Source of the DNA: Pseudomonadota bacterium
GTDB lineage: Bacteria > Pseudomonadota > Alphaproteobacteria > Acetobacterales > Acetobacteraceae
Assembly (NCBI GenBank): GCA_021779655.1
Contig: JAJYAF010000007.1
Coordinates: 1 to 17,199, forward strand
Direction of reading: 5' to 3'
Length of the DNA stretch: 17,199 bases
Of this stretch, positions 1 through 7,840 are shown piece by piece (the first letter of the stretch is position 1; the number at the start of each line of letters is the position of its first letter). The position numbers and the translations under genes are program-made. Below the pieces are notes generated by a model. It was not told where the DNA came from. It saw nothing but the letters and a program-made list of their open reading frames with translations, and ran no database searches.

Positions 1-346
1 CGCCGCCGATCAGCAGGCCCGAACCGGCGCCGATGGCGGCTCCCATGCCGGCATTGCCGCCGGCAGCGCCCAGCAATGCGCCAGCGGCGGTTCCGGCCAG
101 GGTGCCCCCGACGGTTTTCCTTGTCGAGGCGCCCTGCGCCTCGTTCGCGGTGTTGCCAACCTGCCCGCTGGCCACCTGCCGGCAATAGGCGTCCTGCTGC
201 TGAAATGCCGTCGGCGTGACTCGCTTGCCCGGCAGGACCAGAACGGTCGGCCCGGTCGGCGTGGTGGCGCAGCCGGCCAGGGCCAGAGATGCCGCAGCCG
301 CCATCAGGATGGCGGCGTTGCGCGATGCGGATCGTGTTTTTGTCAT
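1..346 (-). CDS. Glycine-zipper lipoprotein, 3' end outside window
   Basis: Partial gene: 115 codons are visible from the ATG at 346 down to the window edge, with no stop. The N-terminus is a lipoprotein signal: basic start (MTKTRSASR), an Ala/Leu-rich core and the lipobox LAGC with the lipidated Cys at residue 26. The acceptor is followed by a short Thr/Pro stretch. Residues about 78-115 form a Gly-zipper (repeated GxxxG and GG pairs), as in YMGG/OmpA-like glycine-zipper outer-membrane lipoproteins. An AGAGG ribosome site sits 8 nt before the ATG. The gene is divergent from the MaoC-like gene and the two share a 141-bp intergenic region. By family it is probably anchored in the outer membrane by its lipid and a zipper helix. 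No catalytic role is suggested. The specific function is unknown because the C-terminus is missing. Confidence 0.85.
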   Translation of the reverse strand, partial: MTKTRSASRNAAILMAAAASLALAGCATTPTGPTVLVLPGKRVTPTAFQQQDAYCRQVASGQVGNTANEAQGASTRKTVGGTLAGTAAGALLGAAGGNAGMGAAIGAGSGLLIGG

Positions 347-429
347 GTCGGTAACCTCTTCTGTCCCAAATCAATGCCAGCGATTTTGCCAAGCCTTTCG
401 AATCCCGGCAACATCTGGCACAGGCTGGT

Positions 430-450
430 GGACAAATCGTCATATTGTCC
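430..450. promoter_or_regulatory. Inverted repeat, possible operator upstream of the MaoC-like gene
   Basis: GGACAA (430-435) and TTGTCC (445-450) form a perfect 6-bp inverted repeat with a 9-nt spacer. A third near-copy, CTGTCC, follows at 457-462. The site lies 24 nt upstream of the ribosome site of the plus-strand gene, within the divergent region shared with the lipoprotein gene. The position suits a regulator-binding site, but no family is recognised and chance is possible. Confidence 0.3.
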
Positions 451-474
451 GGAAAACTGTCCCGGCAATCGAGG

Positions 475-480
475 AAGGAG
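475..480 (+). promoter_or_regulatory. Ribosome binding site fixing a GTG start
   Basis: AAGGAG ends 7 nt before GTG at 488. This decides the start of the MaoC-like gene over the longer open frame that begins at 374, whose extra residues do not resemble the family. Confidence 0.8.
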
Positions 481-487
481 AACGTTC

Positions 488-949
488 GTGACGAATCGCT
501 ACCTGGATGATTTCAATGTGGGTGACGCGTTCAAAAGCTATGGCCGCACCGTCACGGAAGCGGATATCGTCAACTTCACCTGCCTGGCCGGGCTCAAGGT
601 GCCGATATTCATCAACGACGATTTCGCGAAAAAATACACGCCCTTCGGCGGACGCATCACGCCGGGGTTGCTGACGGCGGCGCTGGCCGCCGGGATGATG
701 GAGGAAATCCTCGGCCCTGCCACCATCGCGGCGCTGGAGTTGAGCAATTTCAAGTTCCCCGTGCCGGTCCGGCCCGGCGATACGCTGCGCGCTACGGTGA
801 CGGTGGAGGACAAGCAAAACCTGTCCGACGGTGAACGGGGCATCTTATTCGGCCGGGTGCGCGTGTTCAACCAGCGCACCGAACAGGTGCTCGAGTTCAC
901 CGAAAAGGTGATGATGCGGCGCTTTCCGCCCGAGGACATGGCGTACTGA
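488..949 (+). CDS. MaoC-like hot-dog fold protein lacking the hydratase dyad
   Basis: A 153-residue protein of MaoC/(R)-enoyl-CoA hydratase type. The start is GTG at 488, chosen for the AAGGAG 7 nt upstream. Family features are the N-terminal Y-x-x-D-F-x-x-G-D-x-F segment, the hydratase-like helix segment at about residues 32-50, and the closing strands with [13 protein letters not shown]. In PhaJ-type hydratases the overhang segment reads G-D-x-N-P-L-H, with Asp and His catalytic. Here the aligned stretch is [11 protein letters not shown], so Asp is Leu and His is Phe, and the later HG is PG. The fold is therefore recognisable, but classical hydration of 2-enoyl-CoA is doubtful. It may be an acyl-binding protein, or act with another substrate or partner. 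It is followed after 49 bp by agmatine deiminase, so co-transcription is plausible but a functional link is not shown. Confidence 0.8.
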   Translation: MTNRYLDDFNVGDAFKSYGRTVTEADIVNFTCLAGLKVPIFINDDFAKKYTPFGGRITPGLLTAALAAGMMEEILGPATIAALELSNFKFPVPVRPGDTLRATVTVEDKQNLSDGERGILFGRVRVFNQRTEQVLEFTEKVMMRRFPPEDMAY

Positions 950-998
950 TCGGCGTGGCCTTGGCGCAGGGCGATGCCATGCCCCGAGAGATGGCATC

Positions 999-2096
999 AT
1001 GACGCTCCCTGCGGAATCACCGGCGGCGGACGGCTATTTCATGCCGGCGGAATGGGCGCCGCATTCCGGAAGCTGGATGCTCTGGCCGGAGCGGCCGGAT
1101 AACTGGCGGCTTGGCGCCAAGCCGGCGCAGCGCGCCTTTGCCCAGGTGGCGGCCCGCATCGCGGAGACCGAGCCTGTCACGATGTGTGTCTCCCCGGGCC
1201 AGTTCCAGAACGCGCGCCATTCGCTTCCCCCCTCGGTACGGGTGGTGGAGATGACCGCCAACGATTGCTGGATGCGCGACTGCGGCCCGACCTTCGTCAT
1301 CGACGGCAAGGGCGGCCTGCGCGGCGTGCAGTGGCGGTTCAACGCCTGGGGCGGGCTTGAGGGCGGGCTGTATTTCCCCTGGGACCAGGACAGCCTGGTC
1401 GCGCAAAAAGTGCTGGAGATCGAGCGCGTCGCGCGTCACCGGGCGCCCCTGGTGCTGGAAGGCGGAGCGATCCATGTGGATGGCGAGGGCACGGCCCTGA
1501 CGACCGAGCAATGCCTGCTCAACCCGAACCGCAACCCGCATCTCTCCCGCGCCGAGACCGAGGCATTCCTGCGCGCCTATCTCGGCGTCCGGTCCGTGAT
1601 CTGGCTGGGGCAAGGCGTGCATGATGATGAAACTTCCGGCCATATCGACAACCTGGCCTGCTTCGCCCGGCCCGGAGTCGTCCTGCTGACCTGGACGGAC
1701 GATCCCCAAGACCCGCAATACGCGATCAGCCGGGATGCCTATGAGCGGCTGAGCCGCGCGACCGATGCCAGGGGACGGCGGCTGGATGTCGTGAAACTGA
1801 CGCAGCCCGGCCCGCTATTCATGACGGCGGAAGAAGCGGCTTCGGTGGATGTGGTCGAAGGCAGCCGACCGCGCGTCGCGGGCCAGCGCCTGGCCGCATC
1901 CTATGTCAACAGCTATATCGCGAACGGCGCCGTAATCTATCCGCTGCTGGACAAAGCGCATGATGCCGCGGCGGCCGAGGTGCTGGCGAGGGCTTTTCCA
2001 GGCCGCGCCATCAAGGGCGTGGCGGCGCGGGAAATCCTGCTGGGCGGCGGCAACATCCATTGCATCACCCAGCAGCAGCCTTCGGGAGTTTTCTGA
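999..2096 (+). CDS. aguA: Agmatine deiminase
   Basis: A 365-residue enzyme of the peptidylarginine-deiminase-like (guanidino-group modifying) superfamily. By family it converts agmatine to N-carbamoylputrescine plus ammonia in the cytoplasm, on the arginine-decarboxylase route to putrescine. Visible motifs are the N-terminal [16 protein letters not shown] block, WMRDCGP (residues 91-97), LEGG (153-156), GHIDN (214-218, with the catalytic His215) and the C-terminal [11 protein letters not shown] with the nucleophilic Cys355. The length is normal for the family and all key residues are present. A GAGAG ribosome site lies 8 nt before the ATG. It is downstream of the MaoC-like gene and convergent with a PLP decarboxylase 11 bp away. 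That neighbour might supply or compete for amines, but no N-carbamoylputrescine amidase (aguB) lies beside it in this window. Confidence 0.95.
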   Translation: MTLPAESPAADGYFMPAEWAPHSGSWMLWPERPDNWRLGAKPAQRAFAQVAARIAETEPVTMCVSPGQFQNARHSLPPSVRVVEMTANDCWMRDCGPTFVIDGKGGLRGVQWRFNAWGGLEGGLYFPWDQDSLVAQKVLEIERVARHRAPLVLEGGAIHVDGEGTALTTEQCLLNPNRNPHLSRAETEAFLRAYLGVRSVIWLGQGVHDDETSGHIDNLACFARPGVVLLTWTDDPQDPQYAISRDAYERLSRATDARGRRLDVVKLTQPGPLFMTAEEAASVDVVEGSRPRVAGQRLAASYVNSYIANGAVIYPLLDKAHDAAAAEVLARAFPGRAIKGVAAREILLGGGNIHCITQQQPSGVF

Positions 2097-2107
2097 ACCG
2101 CCGCATT

Positions 2108-3514
2108 TCACGCGCCGGGATATTGCAGGACCGCGCTTACCAGGTCATCGACATCGGCACGGGTGGTGCGGTGGTTCACCAGCGCGGCGCGGATGGCAAG
2201 ACGCCCTTCGAGCACCGTGGTGGAAGGCGCGAACCGGCCCGATTCCTGAAGATCGGCGACGAGCGCCCCATGCGCCGGATCGTCCGCCCCGCGCAGCCGG
2301 AAGCAGACGATGTTGAGCGCGACCGGCGCGGCGAGTTCGAGCCTTGGCTCCGCGGCGATCCGCCGCGCCAGATGGGTTGCAAGGTCGCAACTGTCCTCGA
2401 CGATCCGCGCGAGGGTCTCGATTCCGTAGGCGCGAAGCGTCGCCCAGATTTTCAGCGCCCGGAAGCCGCGCGAAAGATCGGGCCCGAGATCGCAGGGCCA
2501 GGGTTCTCCCCCGGCCAGCCCTCTTGCGGCCGGGGCCAGGTAGTTTGTTTTCTGCGCGAAAGCGGCAAGCTCGATCGCGGGGTCGCGGATCAGCACACAG
2601 CCGGCGTCGTAGGTGACCTGCGCCCATTTGTGGAAATCGAAGGCGATGGAATCCGCTCGCGCCATGCCGGCCAGCAGCGGCTTGAGGCGCGGCGAGAGCG
2701 CGGCGAGCGCGCCGAAGGCGCCATCGACATGAAACCAGAGTTTCTCCCGCGCGGCGAGTTCGGCCAGCGCCGCGAGATCGTCGATGGCGCCGGTATCCAC
2801 CGTGCCGGCCGTGCCGATGATGAGAAACGGCCGCTCGCCCGCCGCGCGGTCCGCCGCGATGGCGGCTCGAAGCGCCGCGATATCCATCCGGTAATCGGCG
2901 CCCACGGGAATTTGCCGCAGCCGCGACGTGCCAAGCCCGGCCATGTCCACGGCGCCGGCGATGCAACGATGCGCGGTAACGGCCGCATAGGCGGTAAGCC
3001 GGCAATCCCCCACCCCTGCCCGGCGCGCTTCCGGCCCCAGGGCCGCATGGCGCGCGCAGATCAGGGCCACGAAATTCGCCATGGAGGAGCCGGTGAGCAG
3101 AACTCCGCCGGCCCCAGCGGGCAAGCCCAGCATTTCCGCCGCCCAGGCGATGACCTGCCGTTCCACCGCGATGCCCGCATGGTCGCGCCCGCCGCAATTC
3201 GCGTTCATGGCGCCGGCAAGGAACTCCGCCAGCATGGAAACCGGGTTACCGCCCCCATGAACCCAGCCCATGAAGCGGGGATGGGTATTGCCGGTGACAT
3301 AAGGCTGAATGGCGGATTTGAAAATCTCGTACACGCCGCCGGCATTCATGCCGTTTTCGGGCAGCGGCCCGCTGAAGGAGCGGCGTATGTCGTCCGGCAT
3401 TTTCCGCCAGACCGGGCCTTCGCGCAGCGCGGCGAGGTGGTCGAACATGTCGTCCATCATCCGGTGGCCGAGGGCGCGCAGTTCCGACCAATCGGCGGGG
3501 TCGAGGCTTGGCAT
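2108..3514 (-). CDS. Group II pyridoxal-5'-phosphate-dependent amino-acid decarboxylase
   Basis: A 468-residue protein of the Pfam Pyridoxal_deC group (aromatic-L-amino-acid, tyrosine, histidine and glutamate decarboxylase relatives). Visible landmarks are HPRFMGWV (78-85, substrate-pocket strand), His182 in VTAHRC (expected to stack on the PLP ring), GTAGTVDTGAIDD (234-246), HVDGAFG (262-268, with Asp264 for the pyridine nitrogen), FDFHKW with the Schiff-base Lys296, and RGFRALKIWATLRAYG (349-364). By family it removes the alpha-carboxyl of an amino acid to give an amine. The substrate cannot be named from sequence; aromatic amino acids are the closest subgroup by motif. GAGGAG lies 6 nt before the ATG. 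It is a single gene, preceded by the liv operon terminator and convergent with agmatine deiminase, which fits amine metabolism without proving a pathway. Confidence 0.9.
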   Translation of the reverse strand: MPSLDPADWSELRALGHRMMDDMFDHLAALREGPVWRKMPDDIRRSFSGPLPENGMNAGGVYEIFKSAIQPYVTGNTHPRFMGWVHGGGNPVSMLAEFLAGAMNANCGGRDHAGIAVERQVIAWAAEMLGLPAGAGGVLLTGSSMANFVALICARHAALGPEARRAGVGDCRLTAYAAVTAHRCIAGAVDMAGLGTSRLRQIPVGADYRMDIAALRAAIAADRAAGERPFLIIGTAGTVDTGAIDDLAALAELAAREKLWFHVDGAFGALAALSPRLKPLLAGMARADSIAFDFHKWAQVTYDAGCVLIRDPAIELAAFAQKTNYLAPAARGLAGGEPWPCDLGPDLSRGFRALKIWATLRAYGIETLARIVEDSCDLATHLARRIAAEPRLELAAPVALNIVCFRLRGADDPAHGALVADLQESGRFAPSTTVLEGRLAIRAALVNHRTTRADVDDLVSAVLQYPGA

Positions 3515-3572
3515 TTCCGGCTCCTCATCGCATGCGGATCGCTCGGCATCCAGATAGACGGCAGCAGGGTAG

Positions 3573-3602
3573 AAAAAAACCCCGGAGCGCTTCCGGGGTT
3601 TT
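3573..3602 (-). terminator. Rho-independent terminator of the liv operon
   Basis: On the minus strand, AAAACCCCGGA, a 5-nt loop and TCCGGGGTTTT form an 11-bp stem (plus coordinates 3576-3586 with 3592-3602) followed by an unbroken run of T (A-tract 3573-3579 on the plus strand). It lies 24 bp past the stop of the substrate-binding protein gene and before the decarboxylase start. It should therefore separate the two transcripts. Confidence 0.9.
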
Positions 3603-3625
3603 CATGAGGACTCCGGCGCCGCGCG

Positions 3626-4744
3626 TTACGGCTTCAGCGCGTAGACCGAGTAATCGCCGTTGTCGAAACGGTAGATCGCATACGCGGCGTTTATCACGTC
3701 GCCCTTCGAATCGAACCGCAGCGGCCCCAGCACCGTGGGCCACGGACCGCCCGATTTCAGCTCCCTGGCCACCCGCATGGGCTTGGTGCTTTTGGCCTTC
3801 CGCGCCGCTTCGGCCCAGACCTGGACGGCGGCGTAGGAATAGAGCACGTAGCCGGTGGGATCGAGATGCTTCGCCGTCAGCTCGGCCACCACCTTGGCTG
3901 CGGCCGGGTCCTTCTCCGCCGGCGGCGAAAAGGTGAGCAGCGTGCCTTCGCCGGCCGGGCCGGATACCTGCCAGAAAGCCGGTGTTGCCGCCGCGTCCTC
4001 GGAGAAATATTGCGGGTTGAAGCCCTGCGCCGCGCCCTGGCGGACGATCAGCCCGGTATCGGCATAATAGCCGCCGAGATAGACTAGCGTGATGCCCTGG
4101 CTTTTCAGCCGGCTGACGAGGGCGGAATAATCCTTGTCCCCCGCCGTGTAGGAGGCATTATAGGCTACCGGAACGCCGAGCTTCTGAAGGTTCAGCCGGA
4201 CCTGGTCGGCAATTCCCTTGCCATAGGTTGAATTGTCGTCCAGCACCGCGATCTTCGCGCCCTTGAAATGATCCGCGATGTATTCGGCGGCAACCTTGCC
4301 CTGCTCATCATCCCGGCCACAGGTGCGGAAGGTGAAAGGCGAGCCTTCATCGGTATATTGCGGGTTCGTGGAAGCCGGAGAAATCTGGATGATGCCGCTA
4401 TCGCCATAAACCTTGCTGGCGGGAATGGAGGAGGCGGAGCAGAAATGCCCGTCCACCATCACCACGCCATCGCCCACCAGCTGGTTTGCCACGCTGACGG
4501 CCTGTTTCGGGTCGCAGGCATCGTCCACCGCGATTTCCACGATCTTCTGGCCGAGTACGCCGCCATGGGCGTTGATGTCGGCAACCGCCTGGTCCGCCCC
4601 GGTTTTGAGCTGCGCCCCGAAAGCGGCGTTGGAGCCGGTAAGCGGCCCGGCGACGCCGATTTTGACCTGCGCCCGCGCCGGCGCCGCCGCCAGCCCGGCC
4701 ATCAGCGTGAGCGATGCCACGCCACTCAGAAGGATTTTATACAA
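3626..4744 (-). CDS. livK: Branched-chain/hydrophobic amino-acid ABC transporter, periplasmic binding protein
   Basis: A 372-residue binding protein (Peripla_BP_6, leucine/isoleucine/valine-binding fold). The start is TTG at 4744: AAGGAG ends 7 nt upstream, and this start gives a clean Sec signal, MYKILLSGVASLTLMAGLAA then APARA, with cleavage expected before QVKIG. An open frame continues 13 codons upstream but spoils the signal peptide. Typical blocks follow: IGVAGPLTGSNAAFG, the SVANQLVGDGVVMVDGHFCSASS region, the hinge block ISPASTNPQYTDEG and AVLDDNSTYGKG. It binds the ligand in the periplasm for the LivHMGF permease encoded upstream. It is the last gene of the operon, 105 bp after livF. 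The gap holds imperfect inverted repeats that might stabilise or separately drive livK. The ligand is uncertain: this fold also takes amides, urea and aromatic compounds. Confidence 0.88.
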   Translation of the reverse strand: MYKILLSGVASLTLMAGLAAAPARAQVKIGVAGPLTGSNAAFGAQLKTGADQAVADINAHGGVLGQKIVEIAVDDACDPKQAVSVANQLVGDGVVMVDGHFCSASSIPASKVYGDSGIIQISPASTNPQYTDEGSPFTFRTCGRDDEQGKVAAEYIADHFKGAKIAVLDDNSTYGKGIADQVRLNLQKLGVPVAYNASYTAGDKDYSALVSRLKSQGITLVYLGGYYADTGLIVRQGAAQGFNPQYFSEDAAATPAFWQVSGPAGEGTLLTFSPPAEKDPAAAKVVAELTAKHLDPTGYVLYSYAAVQVWAEAARKAKSTKPMRVARELKSGGPWPTVLGPLRFDSKGDVINAAYAIYRFDNGDYSVYALKP

Positions 4745-4751
4745 GACCGTT

Positions 4752-4757
4752 CTCCTT
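4752..4757 (-). promoter_or_regulatory. Ribosome binding site fixing the livK TTG start
   Basis: AAGGAG on the minus strand is 7 nt from TTG at 4744. It sits inside the longer open frame, which supports the shorter protein with the regular signal peptide. Confidence 0.75.
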
Positions 4758-4849
4758 GTTGCGAACCCTGGTTTGTAAAACAAGCGATTATGCAGCCATT
4801 GCCGGAAGCCGCCACGGCATGGGCAACTATGCCGGATTTGGCGAAACGA

Positions 4850-5572
4850 TCAATGCCCGCCTTCCAGATACGCGGCGCGGATTTCCGGGCGCGCGAGCAG
4901 TTCCGCCCCGGTCCCCGCCATGGTGATCGCGCCGTTCACCAGCACGTAGCCGCGATGCGCAAGCCGGAGCGCCTGGTTGGCGTTCTGCTCGACCAGCAGA
5001 ACCGTGAGCCCTCTCTCCCGGTTGAGCTTGGCGATGGCGCCGAAAATCTGCCTGATGACCAGCGGGGCCAGGCCAAGCGAAGGCTCGTCCAGCAGCAGCA
5101 GCCGGGGCTTCGACATCAGCGCCCTGGCGATGGCGAGCATCTGCTGCTCGCCGCCGGAGAGCGTGCCGCCGCGCTGGGAAAACCGCTCCTTAAGACGCGG
5201 AAAAAGTTCGAACACGAGCGCAAGCTGCTGGTCTTGATCAACGAAGTCGATCACCTGGCTGCCCATCAGCAGATTTTCCTCCACGGTCATGCGCGGAAAA
5301 ATCCGCCGGCCCTCCGGGGATTGCGCGATGGCCCGGCGGGCGATCACGTGCATCGGCAGTCCGGTTATTTCCTCCCCGCGATAGAGAATGGTTCCGCTGC
5401 GTGGCTTGGGATTGCCGCAAATCGTCATCATCAGCGTGGATTTTCCGGCGCCGTTCGCGCCGATCAGGGTCACGATCTCGCCTTCGTTCACCTTGAGCGA
5501 GACGTCCCGCAGCGCCTGGATCGGGCCATAGAACGTGCTGATTCCGGAAAGGCTGAGAAGGACAGCGCTCAC
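4850..5572 (-). CDS. livF: Branched-chain amino-acid ABC transporter ATP-binding protein LivF
   Basis: A 240-residue ABC ATPase of LivF type. Walker A is GANGAGKST (38-46), followed by a Q-loop region with the typical LivF text AQSPEGRRIFPRMTVEENLLMG (83-104). The signature is LSGGEQQ (138-144) and Walker B is LLLLDEPS (158-165), followed by the H-loop region VLLVEQNA. The short linker and the GRRIFPRMTV segment separate it from LivG. It sits on the cytoplasmic face and pairs with LivG to drive import through LivHM. The start is GTG at 5572, whose GTGA overlaps the livG stop by 4 bp, a sign of translational coupling. The family length is normal and no key residue is missing. Confidence 0.95.
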   Translation of the reverse strand: MSAVLLSLSGISTFYGPIQALRDVSLKVNEGEIVTLIGANGAGKSTLMMTICGNPKPRSGTILYRGEEITGLPMHVIARRAIAQSPEGRRIFPRMTVEENLLMGSQVIDFVDQDQQLALVFELFPRLKERFSQRGGTLSGGEQQMLAIARALMSKPRLLLLDEPSLGLAPLVIRQIFGAIAKLNRERGLTVLLVEQNANQALRLAHRGYVLVNGAITMAGTGAELLARPEIRAAYLEGGH

Positions 5573-6447
5573 GCCATGCGTTCCGGCATAGGCATATTCC
5601 CGGGCGCATTTCCGTCCGCGTCCATCGGCGCGTCCGGATCGTCTTCATCGCCCTCGCCGAGATAGGCGGCGATGACCGCCGGATCGTTGCGGATTTGCAG
5701 CGGCGTGCCATCGGCGATTTTCCTGCCGTGATCGAGCACGACGATATGGTCGGAAATTTTCATCACCACCCCCATGTCGTGCTCGATAAGCAGCAGCGAG
5801 CAGCCGGTGGCGCGGATTTCCAGCAGCAATTCGTTCAGCGCCTGGCTCTCGCGCGGGTTGAGCCCGGCGGCGGGTTCGTCGAGGCAGAGCAGAACCGGGT
5901 CCGTGCACATGGCCCGGGCGATTTCCAGCCGCCGCTGCGCGCCATAGGGGAGCGAACCGGCGGGATCGTCGGCCCGGGCGAGCAGGCCGGTCGCCGCGAG
6001 CCAGTGCGTGGCGCGCGCGATCGCCGCACGCTCGGCGGCGCGGTAGCGGCCGATGCCCAGAACCGCCAGCACGCCGAAGCCGGTGGCCGATTGCAGCATG
6101 TTGTGCTGTGCCACCAGCAGGTTTTCCAGCACGGTCATCCCGCCGAACAGGCGGATGTTCTGGAAGGTGCGCACCACCCGGCCACGCCGCGCGATGGCAT
6201 GGCCGGGAAGCGTGCTGAGCGTGAGAAACACGCCCGGTTCATGGGCGATGCGCACACTCCCCGAGCTTGGCCGGTAGAAACCGGTGACGCAGTTGAAAAC
6301 CGTGGTTTTGCCGGCACCGTTCGGGCCGATGAGGGCCGTAATGTCGCCGCGCCGCGCGGCGAAGCTGAGGCCGTTCACCGCGGTAAGCCCGCCGAAACGC
6401 ATGGTGAGATCGGACACGGAAAGCAGGATGTCCTGGCCGCCCTGCAT
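5569..6447 (-). CDS. livG: Branched-chain amino-acid ABC transporter ATP-binding protein LivG
   Basis: A 292-residue LivG-type ABC ATPase, counted from ATG at 6447 (a TTG immediately before it is an alternative). Walker A is GPNGAGKTT (41-49). The LivG-typical RTFQNIRLFGGMTVLENLLVAQHN follows at 93-116. The signature region is LPYGAQRRLEIARAM (166-180), a PYGAQ form instead of SYGQQ, and Walker B is VLLCLDEPAAGLN (185-197), followed by LLLIEHDMGVVM. The insert near residues 118-140 before the signature is family-like. The last 28 or so residues are an acidic then Met/Pro-rich tail (GEGDEDDPDAP...) beyond the usual family end at YLGEG. It follows livM by 16 nt and overlaps livF by 4 bp, so it belongs to the same transcript. 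Confidence 0.93.
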   Translation of the reverse strand: MQGGQDILLSVSDLTMRFGGLTAVNGLSFAARRGDITALIGPNGAGKTTVFNCVTGFYRPSSGSVRIAHEPGVFLTLSTLPGHAIARRGRVVRTFQNIRLFGGMTVLENLLVAQHNMLQSATGFGVLAVLGIGRYRAAERAAIARATHWLAATGLLARADDPAGSLPYGAQRRLEIARAMCTDPVLLCLDEPAAGLNPRESQALNELLLEIRATGCSLLLIEHDMGVVMKISDHIVVLDHGRKIADGTPLQIRNDPAVIAAYLGEGDEDDPDAPMDADGNAPGNMPMPERMA

Positions 6448-6463
6448 CAACCCCGTGCCCCCA

Positions 6464-7837
6464 TCAACCCCGCCCCTGGGAGATCAAATCGGCGCCGATG
6501 GCCCGCGCGTTGCCCAGGGAGACCGACGGTTTCCTTGTCGAAATGAAACCGCGCGGCCGGACGACCATGATGGCAACCAGGGCGGCGCCGAAAATCAGCA
6601 TGCGGTAGATCTGTAATTGCTGGAGCAGCGCGGGAACGCCTATCATGATGATGGCGGCGAGCACGATGCCAAGCTGGCTGCCCGCGCCGCCCAGCACGAC
6701 GATGGCGAGCACGGTCGCGGATTCGATGAAGGTGAAACTGTCCGGGCTGATGAACGCCTGGCGGGTGGCGAAGAAGCAGCCGGCGAACCCGCCGAACATG
6801 GCGCCCGTGGCGAACGCGCTGAGCTTGGTGTTGCGCAGGTTGATGCCAAGCGAGCGCGCGGCGATCTCGTCCTCCCGCAACGCTTCCCAGGCGCGGCCCA
6901 GCGGCTGCTTGCGCAGCCGCAGCGTCACCCAGTTGGTGAGAAGGGCGAGCGCCAGGATGATATAATAGAGATACGCGGTGCGCTGCTGCGGCGTGGGATC
7001 GACATGGAAAAAATCGGAGAACGTGCCGGGGCCTCCGGCCATGCTGAAGGTCAGGCCGAACAGCGTGGGATGCGGGATATCGTAAATGCCGTTCGGCCCG
7101 CCGGTGAGCGAAACCCAGTTGGTGATGACCATGCGGATGATCTCGCCGAAGGCGAGCGTGACGATGGCGAGGTAGTCGCCCCGCAGCCGCAGCACCGGAA
7201 AGCCCAGAAAAATGCCCCAGGCGGCGGCGAGGATGCCCGAAAGCGGCAGGCATTCCCAGAAACCGAGGCCGTAATTTTCCGAGAGCAGCGCAAAGGAATA
7301 CGCGCCCACCGCGTAGAAGGCGACATAGCCGAGATCGAGCAGCCCGGCCAGGCCGACCACGATGTTGAGACCCCAGCCCAGCATCATGTAGGTCATGATG
7401 AGCACGCCGAGATCGATATAGAAATTCGCGATCCCGGGAATCAGCGGAATGCCGATGGCGGCGACAAGCAGCGCCGTGCCGGTCAGCCGTCCGGAGGTCG
7501 AGACACCCGCCACCGCCCGGCCGAGCGGATGCAGCGCCGGAACCCTGCGCGCGAGCAGGACGAGCGAGGCGCCAAGCTTGCCATACAGCCCCGCCATGCG
7601 CACGAACCCCCGGCCGCGCGAAGCCTGGCCGAACCCATCCTGCCAGAGCAGCAGCGCGAACTTCGCGACGAACACAAGGCCGACGGCGATGGCCAGCAGG
7701 CCCGGACGCGCGGTGAGCGCGGGATTGCCCTGTGGATCGGTGTTGAGCTGCAAGCCGAGGAACGGGCCGAACAGCAGCAGGGCGATGCCGGCAACAATCG
7801 CGGCTTCCCTCACATGCCGCGGAAGGCGCCACATCAT
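6464..7837 (-). CDS. livM: Branched-chain amino-acid ABC transporter permease LivM
   Basis: A 457-residue, highly hydrophobic membrane permease (BPD_transp_2, LivM branch). Like E. coli LivM, and unlike the ~320-residue forms, it has an N-terminal extension of two or more membrane segments (about residues 11-28 and 45-66) before the core, which starts near residue 120 (ALLVAAIGIPLIP). Core landmarks are the NIVVGLAGLLDLGYVAFYAVGAY region, LRLRGDYLAIVTLAFGEI and, towards the end, the EAA-like cytoplasmic loop GINLRNTKLSAFATGAMFGG. It forms the inner-membrane channel with LivH. The ATG at 7837 is 3 nt after the livH stop and overlaps a second in-frame ATG at 7834. Spacing to the nearby GAAGG is too short to choose firmly between them. 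Confidence 0.92.
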   Translation of the reverse strand: MMWRLPRHVREAAIVAGIALLLFGPFLGLQLNTDPQGNPALTARPGLLAIAVGLVFVAKFALLLWQDGFGQASRGRGFVRMAGLYGKLGASLVLLARRVPALHPLGRAVAGVSTSGRLTGTALLVAAIGIPLIPGIANFYIDLGVLIMTYMMLGWGLNIVVGLAGLLDLGYVAFYAVGAYSFALLSENYGLGFWECLPLSGILAAAWGIFLGFPVLRLRGDYLAIVTLAFGEIIRMVITNWVSLTGGPNGIYDIPHPTLFGLTFSMAGGPGTFSDFFHVDPTPQQRTAYLYYIILALALLTNWVTLRLRKQPLGRAWEALREDEIAARSLGINLRNTKLSAFATGAMFGGFAGCFFATRQAFISPDSFTFIESATVLAIVVLGGAGSQLGIVLAAIIMIGVPALLQQLQIYRMLIFGAALVAIMVVRPRGFISTRKPSVSLGNARAIGADLISQGRG

Positions 7838-7840
7838 CCT

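Noticed and set aside
2060..3607. A 515-codon plus-strand open frame across the decarboxylase
   Set aside because: The minus strand here carries a complete PLP decarboxylase with all motifs. The plus frame has no family features and overlaps the end of agmatine deiminase.
4268..5665. A 465-codon plus-strand frame across livK and livF
   Set aside because: It is antisense to ABC Walker and signature motifs and to the SBP fold. Its composition is typical of a GC-rich shadow frame.
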